Positions 7,176-14,301 of a DNA stretch of 45,038 bases are shown here, one piece after another. Under the pieces are notes generated by a model that worked only from the letters and a program-made list of their open reading frames with translations, did not search any database and had not been told where the DNA came from. The stretch covers positions 1 to 45,038 of the forward strand of contig JAFGPQ010000136.1 of assembly GCA_016936115.1 (NCBI GenBank), read 5' to 3'. A program made the position numbers and the translations under genes. Position 1 is the stretch's first letter. Each line of letters opens with the position of its first letter. Source of the DNA: Spirochaetales bacterium (GTDB taxonomy: Bacteria; Spirochaetota; Spirochaetia; DSM-2461).

Positions 7176-9706
7176 GCCTTACTGTTTCGATTCTCCAGAC
7201 GTTCCAGGGCCCAGAAAGCGAAGGTTCTGACCTTTTTATCGGGATCCTCGCACAACTCCTTCAGAAGTTTGCTGCTCCCTTCCGTATTCAGTTTCTCCAG
7301 GGCTCTCACCATTCCCACTCTCACCGCACCGGAAGGATCATCGGCGGCCAGGAAAACCGCTTTCAGGGTTTCCCTGTTCTCGAGTGAAATAAGCTGCTCA
7401 ACCGCCCGGATTCTTTCATTCTGATCGGGATTCCTCAATGCGGAAATCAGTTTATCCGTATAACCGCCCTCTTCAAGAATCTCCTCGATCAGCTTGCGCG
7501 CTTCAGAGGACTGTTTCCTGAGCAGTTCCGCCATAGGCTCGTCCATGGCCATTCCCAGGGCGATGAATATGGGCTTCAGTTCCTTGCGGAAGGCGGGATC
7601 GGATTTTACGAAATTCCTTATCAGCCCTTCCACATAAACCTTGTCCCGCCTTCCCGCCAGAAGGGGAATTATTTTGCCTCTCTTTCCCTCATTCCGGGAA
7701 AGATAATCAAAGAGCAGGTCCAGTGAGCCGTTACTGTCCGAGTTAATCAGTCCCGATATAACGGCTTTTTTGACGTTTTCCGATTCATCTTTGCTGAAGA
7801 GCAGTTCCCCTATGACTTCCTGAACTCCCTCCTCATCCAGATCCATAAGAAGGGAGACAGCAGTGGCCCGAACCCGTTCATCGGGATCATTCAGCAGGGG
7901 TAGCCCGTTATCCACCTTCAGTTCATCCAGACTGTGAAGTTTAATCAGGGCAGCCCTTCTGAGATCCCAGTCCCGGTTACTAAGAAATTTGAAAAAACGT
8001 TCCCTGAAGAGAATCCCCTGGGACAGGGGGAGAGCGAAGGTCAGTGTCCTGTGAATATCGCTGTCGCAGGAATCGAAGAGGACTACGGCTAGACGGCGGA
8101 GCTTCTCCTGGTCGAATTGATCGAGATCGGAGGAGAGGTTCAGCAGTTCCTCCTCATCCAGAAGGGGCAGATGCTCCAGAATCATCTGAAGAGTATAATC
8201 CAGATGCAGGGCGGCCAGAACAATAAGGATGTCCGCCCGGAAGGAAAGAACATTCTCCTCATTCAGCAGCTGTTCGGTCAGCTCCGTCAGAATCAGGGAC
8301 GGTTCATAGGTAAAAAGCCTTTCCCTCACCAGCTGACGGCAGAAATCCTGACCGTTTTCCAGAAGGAAGAAGAGGTCATCCAGGTAATAATACTCCCTTT
8401 CCGGTGGTATGGATTCCAGGAGGACTTCCATTAAAAGAGGATCGTTCTGATGCTTCTTCAGTTCCAGAGCCTTCAAACGATGGCATTCATCGGAACCGCT
8501 GCCGTCTATGGTTTTTACGGCGGTTCGATATATTTCAAGGGAATTTTCCGTTCCATAGGGGTCCCGCGAAAAAACGGTTTCCGCCAGTTTCTGCAGCCAT
8601 TTGAGATCTCCCCGGCCTACGAGAAGGCGGGCGGCGGCCATGATAGGTCCTTCCCGGTCCCAGGGAAAATACTGGAAAAATCCGGTCACATTAACAGATA
8701 CTGCTTTGGAAAGAAGTTTGTATTTTCTCTCGAAATCGGTTTTATCCCCCAGATGGAGTTCCTGGGCGTATCTTCTGAGAACCCCTTTCTTTTCAAGATA
8801 GATTGCCGCTTCCCGTACGAGAGAAGACTCTTCGGAGAGGAGAAAGTCCAGGGCCAGATTTTCATCCTGATCGGAACCGGCTTCCATAAGGGAGAGATAG
8901 TGGAGGGCCTGTTCCGTGGACATTAGGGAAGGATCGATCTTCTTGAGATCCCCGTAATCCTTATTCACGCGGCCCGCAGCGGCCAGCCTCACATTGCGGC
9001 TGGGATCATTCAACAGGATATGCTCCAGGATCGCATAGCCCTGCTCCCGGTCCTCAAACACGGCCTCGTCAACAAGCAGACGCCGGACTGGCATATGGGG
9101 ATCGTTGAAACCGCCGCTTACGGTTTTTAGGGAAAGGTCATCCTCGTAATGGACCAGTATGTTGTAGGCGAAATACCTGACGTCCCCCTTGGAGGAGAGG
9201 GTCAGTTCCCGGAGGAGTTTCTTCTGCTCCCAGAGCATCTGGGATGCGGTTTTCCCGTCGAAGGGGAGACTGGAACAGCTGCTTCCCAGAGTTTCCAGGG
9301 TCTGAATATCGTTGTCCCCCAGATTTTCCTGAAACACTTGAAACAGCTTCCGGCCCTTTAGACTGTGCATGAAACAGGGATAGAGATACTCCCCGGCGAA
9401 ATGTTTTGAGATGAGATGATACCATTTGATACCCCCGGTCTGGATAAGCCGGTCAACCCACAGATCGCCGATCTCCTGACGCTTATAAAGGGGGGATTCG
9501 GGATCGGAGAGTTTCTTCTCCACATCCTTGTAATAACGGATCAGTTCACGCTTCTTCAGGCTTCCCGCATAAAGCTCTCCCCTATGGATTTTTCCGATGC
9601 GGTTAAGAAACACGAGACGGCTGATCAGGCGGTAAAGCAGCCAGACGATGACAGGCAGGGTAAGAAGCAGCCAGAGCGGAGATATATCTCCCGGTAAATT
9701 CAACAC
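7172..9706 (-). CDS. Membrane-anchored HEAT-repeat protein
   Basis: This 844-residue protein has one N-terminal membrane segment (about residues 10-32, LWLLLTLPVIVWLLYRL), with the rest presumably cytoplasmic. The body is helical and repetitive. HEAT/PBS-lyase-like repeats are clear in two zones, about 190-300 (for example DPSRNVRLAAAGRV) and about 590-840 (DPDERVRATAVSLLMDL, DPSGAVRVGMVRALEKL, DPDKKVRTFAFWALERL). Such solenoids are protein-binding scaffolds, and no catalytic motif is seen. The start is GTG at 9706, preceded by GAGGAG; the ATG two bases earlier is out of frame and stops after two codons. It is the last gene of the sigma-factor operon, 16 bases after the GAF-like gene, so a link to stress signalling is an inference. 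Confidence 0.8.
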   Translation of the reverse strand: MLNLPGDISPLWLLLTLPVIVWLLYRLISRLVFLNRIGKIHRGELYAGSLKKRELIRYYKDVEKKLSDPESPLYKRQEIGDLWVDRLIQTGGIKWYHLISKHFAGEYLYPCFMHSLKGRKLFQVFQENLGDNDIQTLETLGSSCSSLPFDGKTASQMLWEQKKLLRELTLSSKGDVRYFAYNILVHYEDDLSLKTVSGGFNDPHMPVRRLLVDEAVFEDREQGYAILEHILLNDPSRNVRLAAAGRVNKDYGDLKKIDPSLMSTEQALHYLSLMEAGSDQDENLALDFLLSEESSLVREAAIYLEKKGVLRRYAQELHLGDKTDFERKYKLLSKAVSVNVTGFFQYFPWDREGPIMAAARLLVGRGDLKWLQKLAETVFSRDPYGTENSLEIYRTAVKTIDGSGSDECHRLKALELKKHQNDPLLMEVLLESIPPEREYYYLDDLFFLLENGQDFCRQLVRERLFTYEPSLILTELTEQLLNEENVLSFRADILIVLAALHLDYTLQMILEHLPLLDEEELLNLSSDLDQFDQEKLRRLAVVLFDSCDSDIHRTLTFALPLSQGILFRERFFKFLSNRDWDLRRAALIKLHSLDELKVDNGLPLLNDPDERVRATAVSLLMDLDEEGVQEVIGELLFSKDESENVKKAVISGLINSDSNGSLDLLFDYLSRNEGKRGKIIPLLAGRRDKVYVEGLIRNFVKSDPAFRKELKPIFIALGMAMDEPMAELLRKQSSEARKLIEEILEEGGYTDKLISALRNPDQNERIRAVEQLISLENRETLKAVFLAADDPSGAVRVGMVRALEKLNTEGSSKLLKELCEDPDKKVRTFAFWALERLENRNSKA

Positions 9707-9722
9707 ATCAAACTCCTCGATC

Positions 9723-10193
9723 CTAAATATTCTCTCTCAAGCGCTGCAGGGCGGCCAGAGCCACCGGGCAGACGGAATTCAGATAGGCCAGCTTATCCTT
9801 ATCAAAGGCCTTCTCCTTGCTGCTGTTCAGAATGAGAAGGAATTCCATAGCCCCCCCCAGGGAGAAGGGATAGGCCACGCCGCTCTTCATCCCCTTTCTG
9901 AGCAGGAGCGCAGAAAACTTTCCCTCGGGGTCCTCGTGGCACAGCACGAATTCATTACACTCTTCTATGAAGAGAAGCAGGGGTATATCAAAATCCAAAT
10001 AGTAATCCCTCCCGCTCCCATGGCTGCTGTAATAGGGGGTGACATCGGATTTTGCATGACTTCGGCAAATAAGGGAGAAGTCGGAATAGGTTTCATAGCA
10101 GGTTCTGTCAGCCAAGAAGGCAAAAAGCTCATCTTCAGTCTTCGCAGATGCAAGGAGAGAAGAGGTTTCTGTGATGGCTTTAATCAGTTCCAT
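9723..10193 (-). CDS. Small GAF-like protein in the sigma-factor operon
   Basis: This 156-residue soluble protein has no signal peptide or membrane segment. The alternation of helices and strands, with an N-terminal helix (MELIKAITETSSLLAS) and a later strand-helix unit (GVAYPFSLGGAMEFLLIL), recalls a GAF ligand-sensing domain. No diagnostic motif is present, so this is a fold guess. The ATG overlaps the end of the preceding 80-residue gene by 14 bases. The HEAT-repeat gene follows after 16 bases. Position in the operon suggests it senses or modulates something connected with the RpoS-like sigma factor. Confidence 0.5.
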   Translation of the reverse strand: MELIKAITETSSLLASAKTEDELFAFLADRTCYETYSDFSLICRSHAKSDVTPYYSSHGSGRDYYLDFDIPLLLFIEECNEFVLCHEDPEGKFSALLLRKGMKSGVAYPFSLGGAMEFLLILNSSKEKAFDKDKLAYLNSVCPVALAALQRLRENI

Positions 10194-10422
10194 CGGAGTA
10201 TTTCACCATCCTGCCATTGACTTTGAACAGATGTCCCGAATCATCGACCAGAACTAAACTGTCATCATCGGATACTTCCATTACAGGATAAACTTTACCG
10301 ATTGTCAACCGTTGGGAGGCTTCTTTATAAGGATCGTCCAGATCAAGGAAAAGGCCACCCCGGGCCTGATCGCATTTCTCTTTGAAATCGTCGGGAAGGG
10401 TTACATAGAAAAGAGGTTTCAT
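10180..10422 (-). CDS. 80-residue protein of unknown function, coupled to the sigma-factor gene
   Basis: I do not recognise this family. The protein (MKPLFYVTLPDDFKEKCDQ start) has a C-terminal half rich in short strands and acidic turns (VMEVSDDDSLVLVDDSGHLF), like a small beta barrel. The ATG at 10422 lies one base after the sigma-factor stop codon. A TTG at 10440 would extend it into the sigma gene but has no clear ribosome binding site, so I prefer the ATG. Its gene order, directly behind an RpoS-like sigma factor and overlapping the next gene, makes a regulatory role plausible but unproven. Confidence 0.6.
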   Translation of the reverse strand: MKPLFYVTLPDDFKEKCDQARGGLFLDLDDPYKEASQRLTIGKVYPVMEVSDDDSLVLVDDSGHLFKVNGRMVKYSDGTD

Positions 10423-10423
10423 C

Positions 10424-11410
10424 CTAGATGAATTCCTCAAGCTCCTGAATAGCCTTGAAACCCCTGAGCTTGACTATCGCCTTTTCTTGTATCTGCCTTA
10501 CCCTTTCCCGGGTTATACCCATGATACGACCGGTCTGTTCCAGGGTAAGAGGCGTCTGCTGATTCAGGCCGTAACGGAGCTGGATGATCCTCTTTTCCCT
10601 CTCCGAGAGCTGGCTCAGAACGTCATTGAGAGTATCCTGTATATTGCTGTTGAATACGGCATCCATAGGCTCCCGGGTCATATTGTCCTTGATAAGCTCA
10701 GACAGGCGGGTCATGTGGTCGTCATCCACGGTGGTATCCAGACTGGCCGTCTCCTGGGAGAGCTGAATCACCTCTTTCACCTTCTCCACATCAATGCCCA
10801 TCTGATCGGCCAGCTCTTCCTCGGTGGGATTGCGGCCCAATTCCTGAGTCAGTTCCTTGGCCACGTAATAACACTTCTTGATGGAATTAAGCATATGGAT
10901 GGGGATGCGGATGACACGACCCTTATCGGCAAGGGACTTTATGATGGCCTGTCGAATCCACCAGGTGCCGTAGGTGGAAAAACGGCATCCCCGGGAGTAA
11001 TCGAAACGCTCGACCGCCTCGATAAGGCCGATATTCCCCTCATTGATAAGATCAAGAAAGGACATTCCCCGGTTCTGATATTTTTTAGCGATAGAGACAA
11101 CAAGCCTCAGATTGGACTGAATCATACGATTCTTCAGTTCGTACAGCTCTTCATTCATGGGGACAAGTGCCACATCGTAGGCTTCCCGGGAGAGCTCTTT
11201 CTCTTCGAGCTGCTCCTTCATTGTCTCGATGACCTCTTTGATGTCGTCTATTTTCTCTCCGATCTCCTGTTCCTCATCAACGGTAAGGAGATTATAGCGG
11301 GAAATCTGTTTCAGATATAACGCAAGGGGATCACTTTCACTCTGTTCACCGTATTCTTCTTCGCTGTGATGTACCATTCTGCCGTCCGGTTCCTTGAGTA
11401 GTTCTTCCAA
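10424..11410 (-). CDS. RNA polymerase sigma factor, sigma-70 group 2 (RpoS-like)
   Basis: The 328-residue sigma factor has regions 1.2 (SDPLALYLKQI), 2 (NEGNIGLIEAVERFDYSRG and RFSTYGTWWIRQAI), 3 (ELGRNPTEEELADQMG) and 4 (LRYGLNQQTPLTLEQTG, then the helix-turn-helix GITRERVRQIQEKAI). It lacks the long region 1.1 and most of the non-conserved insert of a housekeeping RpoD, so it looks like an alternative, RpoS-type factor. Apparent start is TTG at 11410 with AGGGGGA four bases upstream, overlapping the TAG of the preceding LysM gene; an ATG at 11377 is the alternative. A LysM/LytM protein gene precedes it, as nlpD precedes rpoS in Gammaproteobacteria. It may control general stress or starvation responses. 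Confidence 0.9.
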   Translation of the reverse strand: MEELLKEPDGRMVHHSEEEYGEQSESDPLALYLKQISRYNLLTVDEEQEIGEKIDDIKEVIETMKEQLEEKELSREAYDVALVPMNEELYELKNRMIQSNLRLVVSIAKKYQNRGMSFLDLINEGNIGLIEAVERFDYSRGCRFSTYGTWWIRQAIIKSLADKGRVIRIPIHMLNSIKKCYYVAKELTQELGRNPTEEELADQMGIDVEKVKEVIQLSQETASLDTTVDDDHMTRLSELIKDNMTREPMDAVFNSNIQDTLNDVLSQLSEREKRIIQLRYGLNQQTPLTLEQTGRIMGITRERVRQIQEKAIVKLRGFKAIQELEEFI

Positions 11411-11419
11411 TACGTCCCC

Positions 11420-12289
11420 CTAGTTTCCTGCCATGGCCAGGTCGATAACCTTACCTTCCTTAAAGACGGTAAAGTACAGATTCCCTTTTCCGTCAACGTT
11501 ATCCAGCCGGCCCACGCGGGTTCCTACAGAAATTTTCTGCCCCACATTGACAAATATATCACTGTTTCCTCCATAAAAATAGATGAAACCTTCATTTTCA
11601 ATCAGCACAATCTCACCGAATTCCCAGTAGGGACCGGCCCAGACCACTTCCCCTTCGGCGACAGCTTCCACGTAACTGGAGGGGGAGCTTTCGATCATAA
11701 CCCCTTCGAAATCACCGTCCACCGAGTAAAGATCTCCCGCAACCGGCCATTCCGGGCGGGAAGCCCCTTTGCCCGTTCTCCCGTAGGTAAGGGCCGGAAC
11801 AGCGGAGGGGACAGTAGTTTTACCTTTCTCCCTGCCTTCCGTGCCGGTTGTCACCGGCTCTTCGGGGGGAACCTTTTCGGGGGTAGTATCGACCTTCTCC
11901 TCCGAGGGCATTCCGCTGACGGCCAGATTCTGTCCGATGGAAAGCACATCATTAACGCTGAGCCCGTTCAGGCGGAGAAGCTCGTCCACTTCCATGCCGT
12001 ATTTACGGGAAATACTGTAATAGGTATCCCCTCTGACGACTTTGTAACTGTCAGCGGCGGGAGCCGACTCAGTACCGGGGATAACCAGATCCATACCGGC
12101 GGCGAGTGATGAGGGATCGGATATATTGTTCAGGGACATGAGTTCCTTGACGGAAACATGGTAATTTCTGGCTATGGAATAGAGGGTATCCCCCTTCACC
12201 ACCCGGTAGGTTTCGCCGTATAGCTGTGTTGTCAGAGCAAATGTGAGAAGGGAAAAGCCAATGATCTGATGATATCGGTAATTGTTCAT
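11420..12289 (-). CDS. Exported protein with two LysM domains and a degenerate LytM (M23) domain, NlpD-like
   Basis: The 289-residue protein begins with a signal-peptide-like segment (residues 6-25, no lipobox). LysM domains span about 27-71 (YRVVKGDTLYSIA) and 82-126 (YKVVRGDTYYSIS). A Pro/Thr/Glu-rich linker runs to about 165. The last 110 residues follow the M23 peptidase fold (AVAEGEVVWAGP, VNVGQKISVGTRVG), but the zinc ligands are gone: YFYGGNSD stands where Y-A-H-L is expected and GNLYFTVF where H-L-H-F-E is expected. It is therefore predicted to be inactive and to bind peptidoglycan or activate an amidase, like E. coli NlpD. The ATG at 12289 is preferred over a TTG at 12322, which lies before the signal peptide. 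The sigma-factor gene follows nine bases later. Confidence 0.85.
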   Translation of the reverse strand: MNNYRYHQIIGFSLLTFALTTQLYGETYRVVKGDTLYSIARNYHVSVKELMSLNNISDPSSLAAGMDLVIPGTESAPAADSYKVVRGDTYYSISRKYGMEVDELLRLNGLSVNDVLSIGQNLAVSGMPSEEKVDTTPEKVPPEEPVTTGTEGREKGKTTVPSAVPALTYGRTGKGASRPEWPVAGDLYSVDGDFEGVMIESSPSSYVEAVAEGEVVWAGPYWEFGEIVLIENEGFIYFYGGNSDIFVNVGQKISVGTRVGRLDNVDGKGNLYFTVFKEGKVIDLAMAGN

Positions 12290-12347
12290 TCCACTACTAT
12301 TTTCGGAATCCCCGGTCAACAACTATAGGAACGAATGGGAAAGAAAC

Positions 12348-12397
12348 AAAAAAAAGAACAATTCCTAAGGAGGGAACCGGGATATTTGAATCCGGTT
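12348..12397 (-). terminator. Possible terminator region after tRNA-Pro
   Basis: Reading the minus strand after tRNA-Pro, AACCGG (12392-12397) can pair with CCGGTT (12375-12380) around an 11-base loop. A run of eight T follows at 12355-12348. The T run is about 20 bases beyond the stem rather than adjacent, so this is a weak intrinsic-terminator candidate. The rest of the 12290-12410 gap must also hold the promoter of the LysM-sigma operon, which I could not place convincingly. Confidence 0.3.
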
Positions 12398-12410
12398 TAT
12401 TAAATCATTT

Positions 12411-12483
12411 TCGGGCTGGCCGGATTTGAACCGGCGACCCCATCGTCCCGAACGATGTACGCTAGCCGCTGCGCTACAGCCCG
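12411..12483 (-). tRNA. tRNA-Pro (anticodon CGG)
   Basis: The minus strand folds into a full cloverleaf: acceptor CGGGCTG with CAGCCCG, D arm GCGC/GCGT, anticodon stem CATCG/CGATG with loop TTCGGGA (anticodon CGG), and T arm GCCGG-TTCAAAT-CCGGC. The discriminator base is A (12411). The 3' CCA is not encoded. It lies 10 bases downstream of tRNA-Asp, so the two are probably made as one transcript. It decodes CCG. Confidence 0.95.
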
Positions 12484-12493
12484 ATAAAGAAAA

Positions 12494-12567
12494 CGGAAGC
12501 GACGGGGATCGAACCCGCGATCTCCGGCTTGACAGGCCGGCGCGATAACCAGCTTCGCTACGCCTCC
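12494..12567 (-). tRNA. tRNA-Asp (anticodon GTC)
   Basis: The minus strand forms a cloverleaf: acceptor GGAGGCG with CGCTTCC (one G-T pair), D arm GCGA/TCGC, anticodon stem CCGGC/GCCGG with loop CTGTCAA (anticodon GTC), T arm GCGGG-TTCGATC-CCCGT, and discriminator G73. CCA is not encoded. G34 of tRNA-Asp is the usual site of queuosine and, in vertebrates, of mannosyl-queuosine, which matters because a QTMAN homologue lies at 5286-6365. A good promoter is found just upstream (12582-12609). Confidence 0.95.
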
Positions 12568-12581
12568 GAATGTGAAGGTAA

Positions 12582-12609
12582 CATATACTATTTCCCCGCG
12601 GGGTGTCAA
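12582..12609 (-). promoter_or_regulatory. Promoter of the tRNA-Asp-tRNA-Pro unit
   Basis: On the minus strand a perfect -35 TTGACA (12604-12609) is followed after 16 bases by TATATG (12582-12587). A shift of two bases gives TATGTT at spacing 18. The predicted start, near 12575, is about eight bases before the mature tRNA-Asp. The spacer contains the perfect palindrome CCCCGCGGGG. The promoter lies right behind the cmoB stop, so the tRNAs need not depend on the trk-cmoB transcript. Confidence 0.6.
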
Positions 12610-12619
12610 GAGGGAATAG

Positions 12620-13597
12620 TTAACCCTTTCTCCTTGCCCGGACGTACAGTCTGACCGGGGCGGGATAGCCTTCCACAGTCAGGGAGTCGTCCGATTCATC
12701 GAGAAAGTGCTCCAGCGATTCGAACCGGGCCCAGTCGGTCTGGCGCTGCTCGTTGAATTCCAGCTTGTGGGTATGAAAGAGTTCCATATCGGTGAATCCG
12801 GTCCTGTTCAGCATATTCACAAGGGCCGGAGCGGTGGGCAGAAACCAGTACCCCGGGGCCTTAAGGTAGCGTGACTCGGGGATAAGACAGTAGGGCTCCT
12901 CCCCGGGGATGCCGGAACACTCCACGATAAGGGTTCCCCCGGGCTTCATGGCGCCCGCCACTGCGGATAGGCTGTCTATGGGACTTCTTCGGTGATAAAG
13001 GATACCCATATAGAAAACTACGTCAAAGAAACGGGGGAAAAGATCCAGATCTTCCGCACCGAAAAGCTCCATTTGAAACCGGTCATCACCGATAAAGAGC
13101 TGATGAAGTCGGTGATTGAACCAGTAGCGCGCCACCGGATCTATCCCCAGAAGAAGTTCCGGTTCTTCCCTGAGCATTCTCAGCAGGTAGTAACCGTTGT
13201 TGCAGCCCACGTCACAGACTCTTTTTCCCTTGAGGTCGGGGAGCATAGGAGCGACACGGTCCCATTTGAGGTTGCTTCTCCACTCCGCATCGATGTCTAC
13301 CCCGAAATAGGAGAGAGGCCCCTTTCGCCAGGGCATGAGGGATCTCAGGGCGTCCATCAATTCCTCCCGGTTTCCGGGATATTCCTCTTCCGTTCCGATT
13401 CGGGGACAGTCCCCGGACAGATCAACGGTGCCGCGGCAGTCCTTCAGCTTACCTATGGGATCTCCCCAGACCCGGGAGGACTCCCTGTCCAGGGCCTGAG
13501 CGGCCTTCTCCCTTCTCCGGGCGATCTCGTCTCCCTTCAGCTGAGAGGGATAGGATTCATACCACCGGCCGCTCAGATAAACCTCAGACCATTTCAT
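12620..13597 (-). CDS. cmoB: tRNA U34 carboxymethyltransferase CmoB
   Basis: CmoB transfers the carboxymethyl group of carboxy-SAM to 5-hydroxyuridine-34, giving cmo5U in tRNAs that read four-codon boxes (Pro, Ala, Val, Ser, Thr, Leu). The protein is 325 residues, the family length. Diagnostic features are PWRKGPLSYFGVDIDAEWRS with NLKWDRV following, the SAM motif VCDVGCNNGYYLLRML and FYMGILYHRRSPIDSL. The ATG overlaps the trkA stop (TAATG). The carboxy-SAM synthase CmoA is not in this window. The gene downstream is tRNA-Asp, then tRNA-Pro(CGG); the latter has C34 and is not a CmoB substrate, so the adjacency is probably not functional in a simple way. Confidence 0.95.
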   Translation of the reverse strand: MKWSEVYLSGRWYESYPSQLKGDEIARRREKAAQALDRESSRVWGDPIGKLKDCRGTVDLSGDCPRIGTEEEYPGNREELMDALRSLMPWRKGPLSYFGVDIDAEWRSNLKWDRVAPMLPDLKGKRVCDVGCNNGYYLLRMLREEPELLLGIDPVARYWFNHRLHQLFIGDDRFQMELFGAEDLDLFPRFFDVVFYMGILYHRRSPIDSLSAVAGAMKPGGTLIVECSGIPGEEPYCLIPESRYLKAPGYWFLPTAPALVNMLNRTGFTDMELFHTHKLEFNEQRQTDWARFESLEHFLDESDDSLTVEGYPAPVRLYVRARRKG

Positions 13598-14301
13598 TAC
13601 CTGTGTTCCTTGAAAAGACGGCGCAGCAGATAGGGGATCCTGCTGCTGACCGAGGGCAGTTCCTTTTCGGTGAACCGCACAATATCCTCTTCGGGACCGA
13701 CAACGAGCAGGATGTCCGCTGCGGAAAAGATATGCTCCCTGCGGTAGAAATTATACTCCCCCTCCGACGATCTGTAGGCGATGATATTGATCCCGTATGT
13801 CCTGCGAACATCATCGTTCTGCTGATCAAGCATACCCGGCGGCGGAGAAACTTCCGCCATGACCAGGCCGTTTCCAATGGGCACGAAATTGAACAGTGAT
13901 GAGGTCAGAAGCATGGGTGTCAGACGGCGGGCGGCTTCCCTGTCGGGATAGATGATGTTTACCGCCCCGATGATCTCCAGAATCTCCCCGTGCCTTACCG
14001 AATCCACCTTAACATGGATATTGCCGAGGCCCATCTTCTTGAGATAGTTCGCCACCAGGATGGAAGCTTCGATATTTCCTCCCAGGTCTATTATGACACC
14101 GTCTATGTCAGAGGGGATCAAGCGGTTTATCGCCTCTTCGTTCATAACATCCGCCACATAGGCTTCGGTGACGTCATCCTTATAATGGTCGATGATCTCC
14201 CTGTCCTTGTCTATGAGCAGGATCTCGCAGTCCGCACTCATGAGCTCTTCGAGCAGACTCCTCGCAAAACTGTCCACTCCGATAATGGCAAATTGCTTCA
14301 T
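13597..14301 (-). CDS. Potassium uptake regulatory subunit, TrkA/KtrA (RCK) family
   Basis: This 234-residue cytoplasmic subunit gates the membrane partner encoded just upstream. The N-terminal Rossmann RCK domain starts FAIIGVDSFARSLLEEL and has the acidic end of strand 2 (ILLIDKD). A TrkA-C domain covers about the last 80 residues (YNFYRREHIFSAADILLVVG). The usual glycine-rich GxGxxG loop is changed to GVDSFA, which may alter nucleotide preference. One RCK copy and the size point to a KtrA-like rather than a double-RCK TrkA protein. It overlaps trkH by four bases (ATGA) and cmoB by one, so the three are translationally coupled. Confidence 0.88.
   Translation of the reverse strand: MKQFAIIGVDSFARSLLEELMSADCEILLIDKDREIIDHYKDDVTEAYVADVMNEEAINRLIPSDIDGVIIDLGGNIEASILVANYLKKMGLGNIHVKVDSVRHGEILEIIGAVNIIYPDREAARRLTPMLLTSSLFNFVPIGNGLVMAEVSPPPGMLDQQNDDVRRTYGINIIAYRSSEGEYNFYRREHIFSAADILLVVGPEEDIVRFTEKELPSVSSRIPYLLRRLFKEHR

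Noticed and set aside
12400-12609. 69-codon open frame over the tRNA pair
   Set aside because: The sequence is fully explained by tRNA-Pro and tRNA-Asp; the frame is a product of the cloverleaf sequences.
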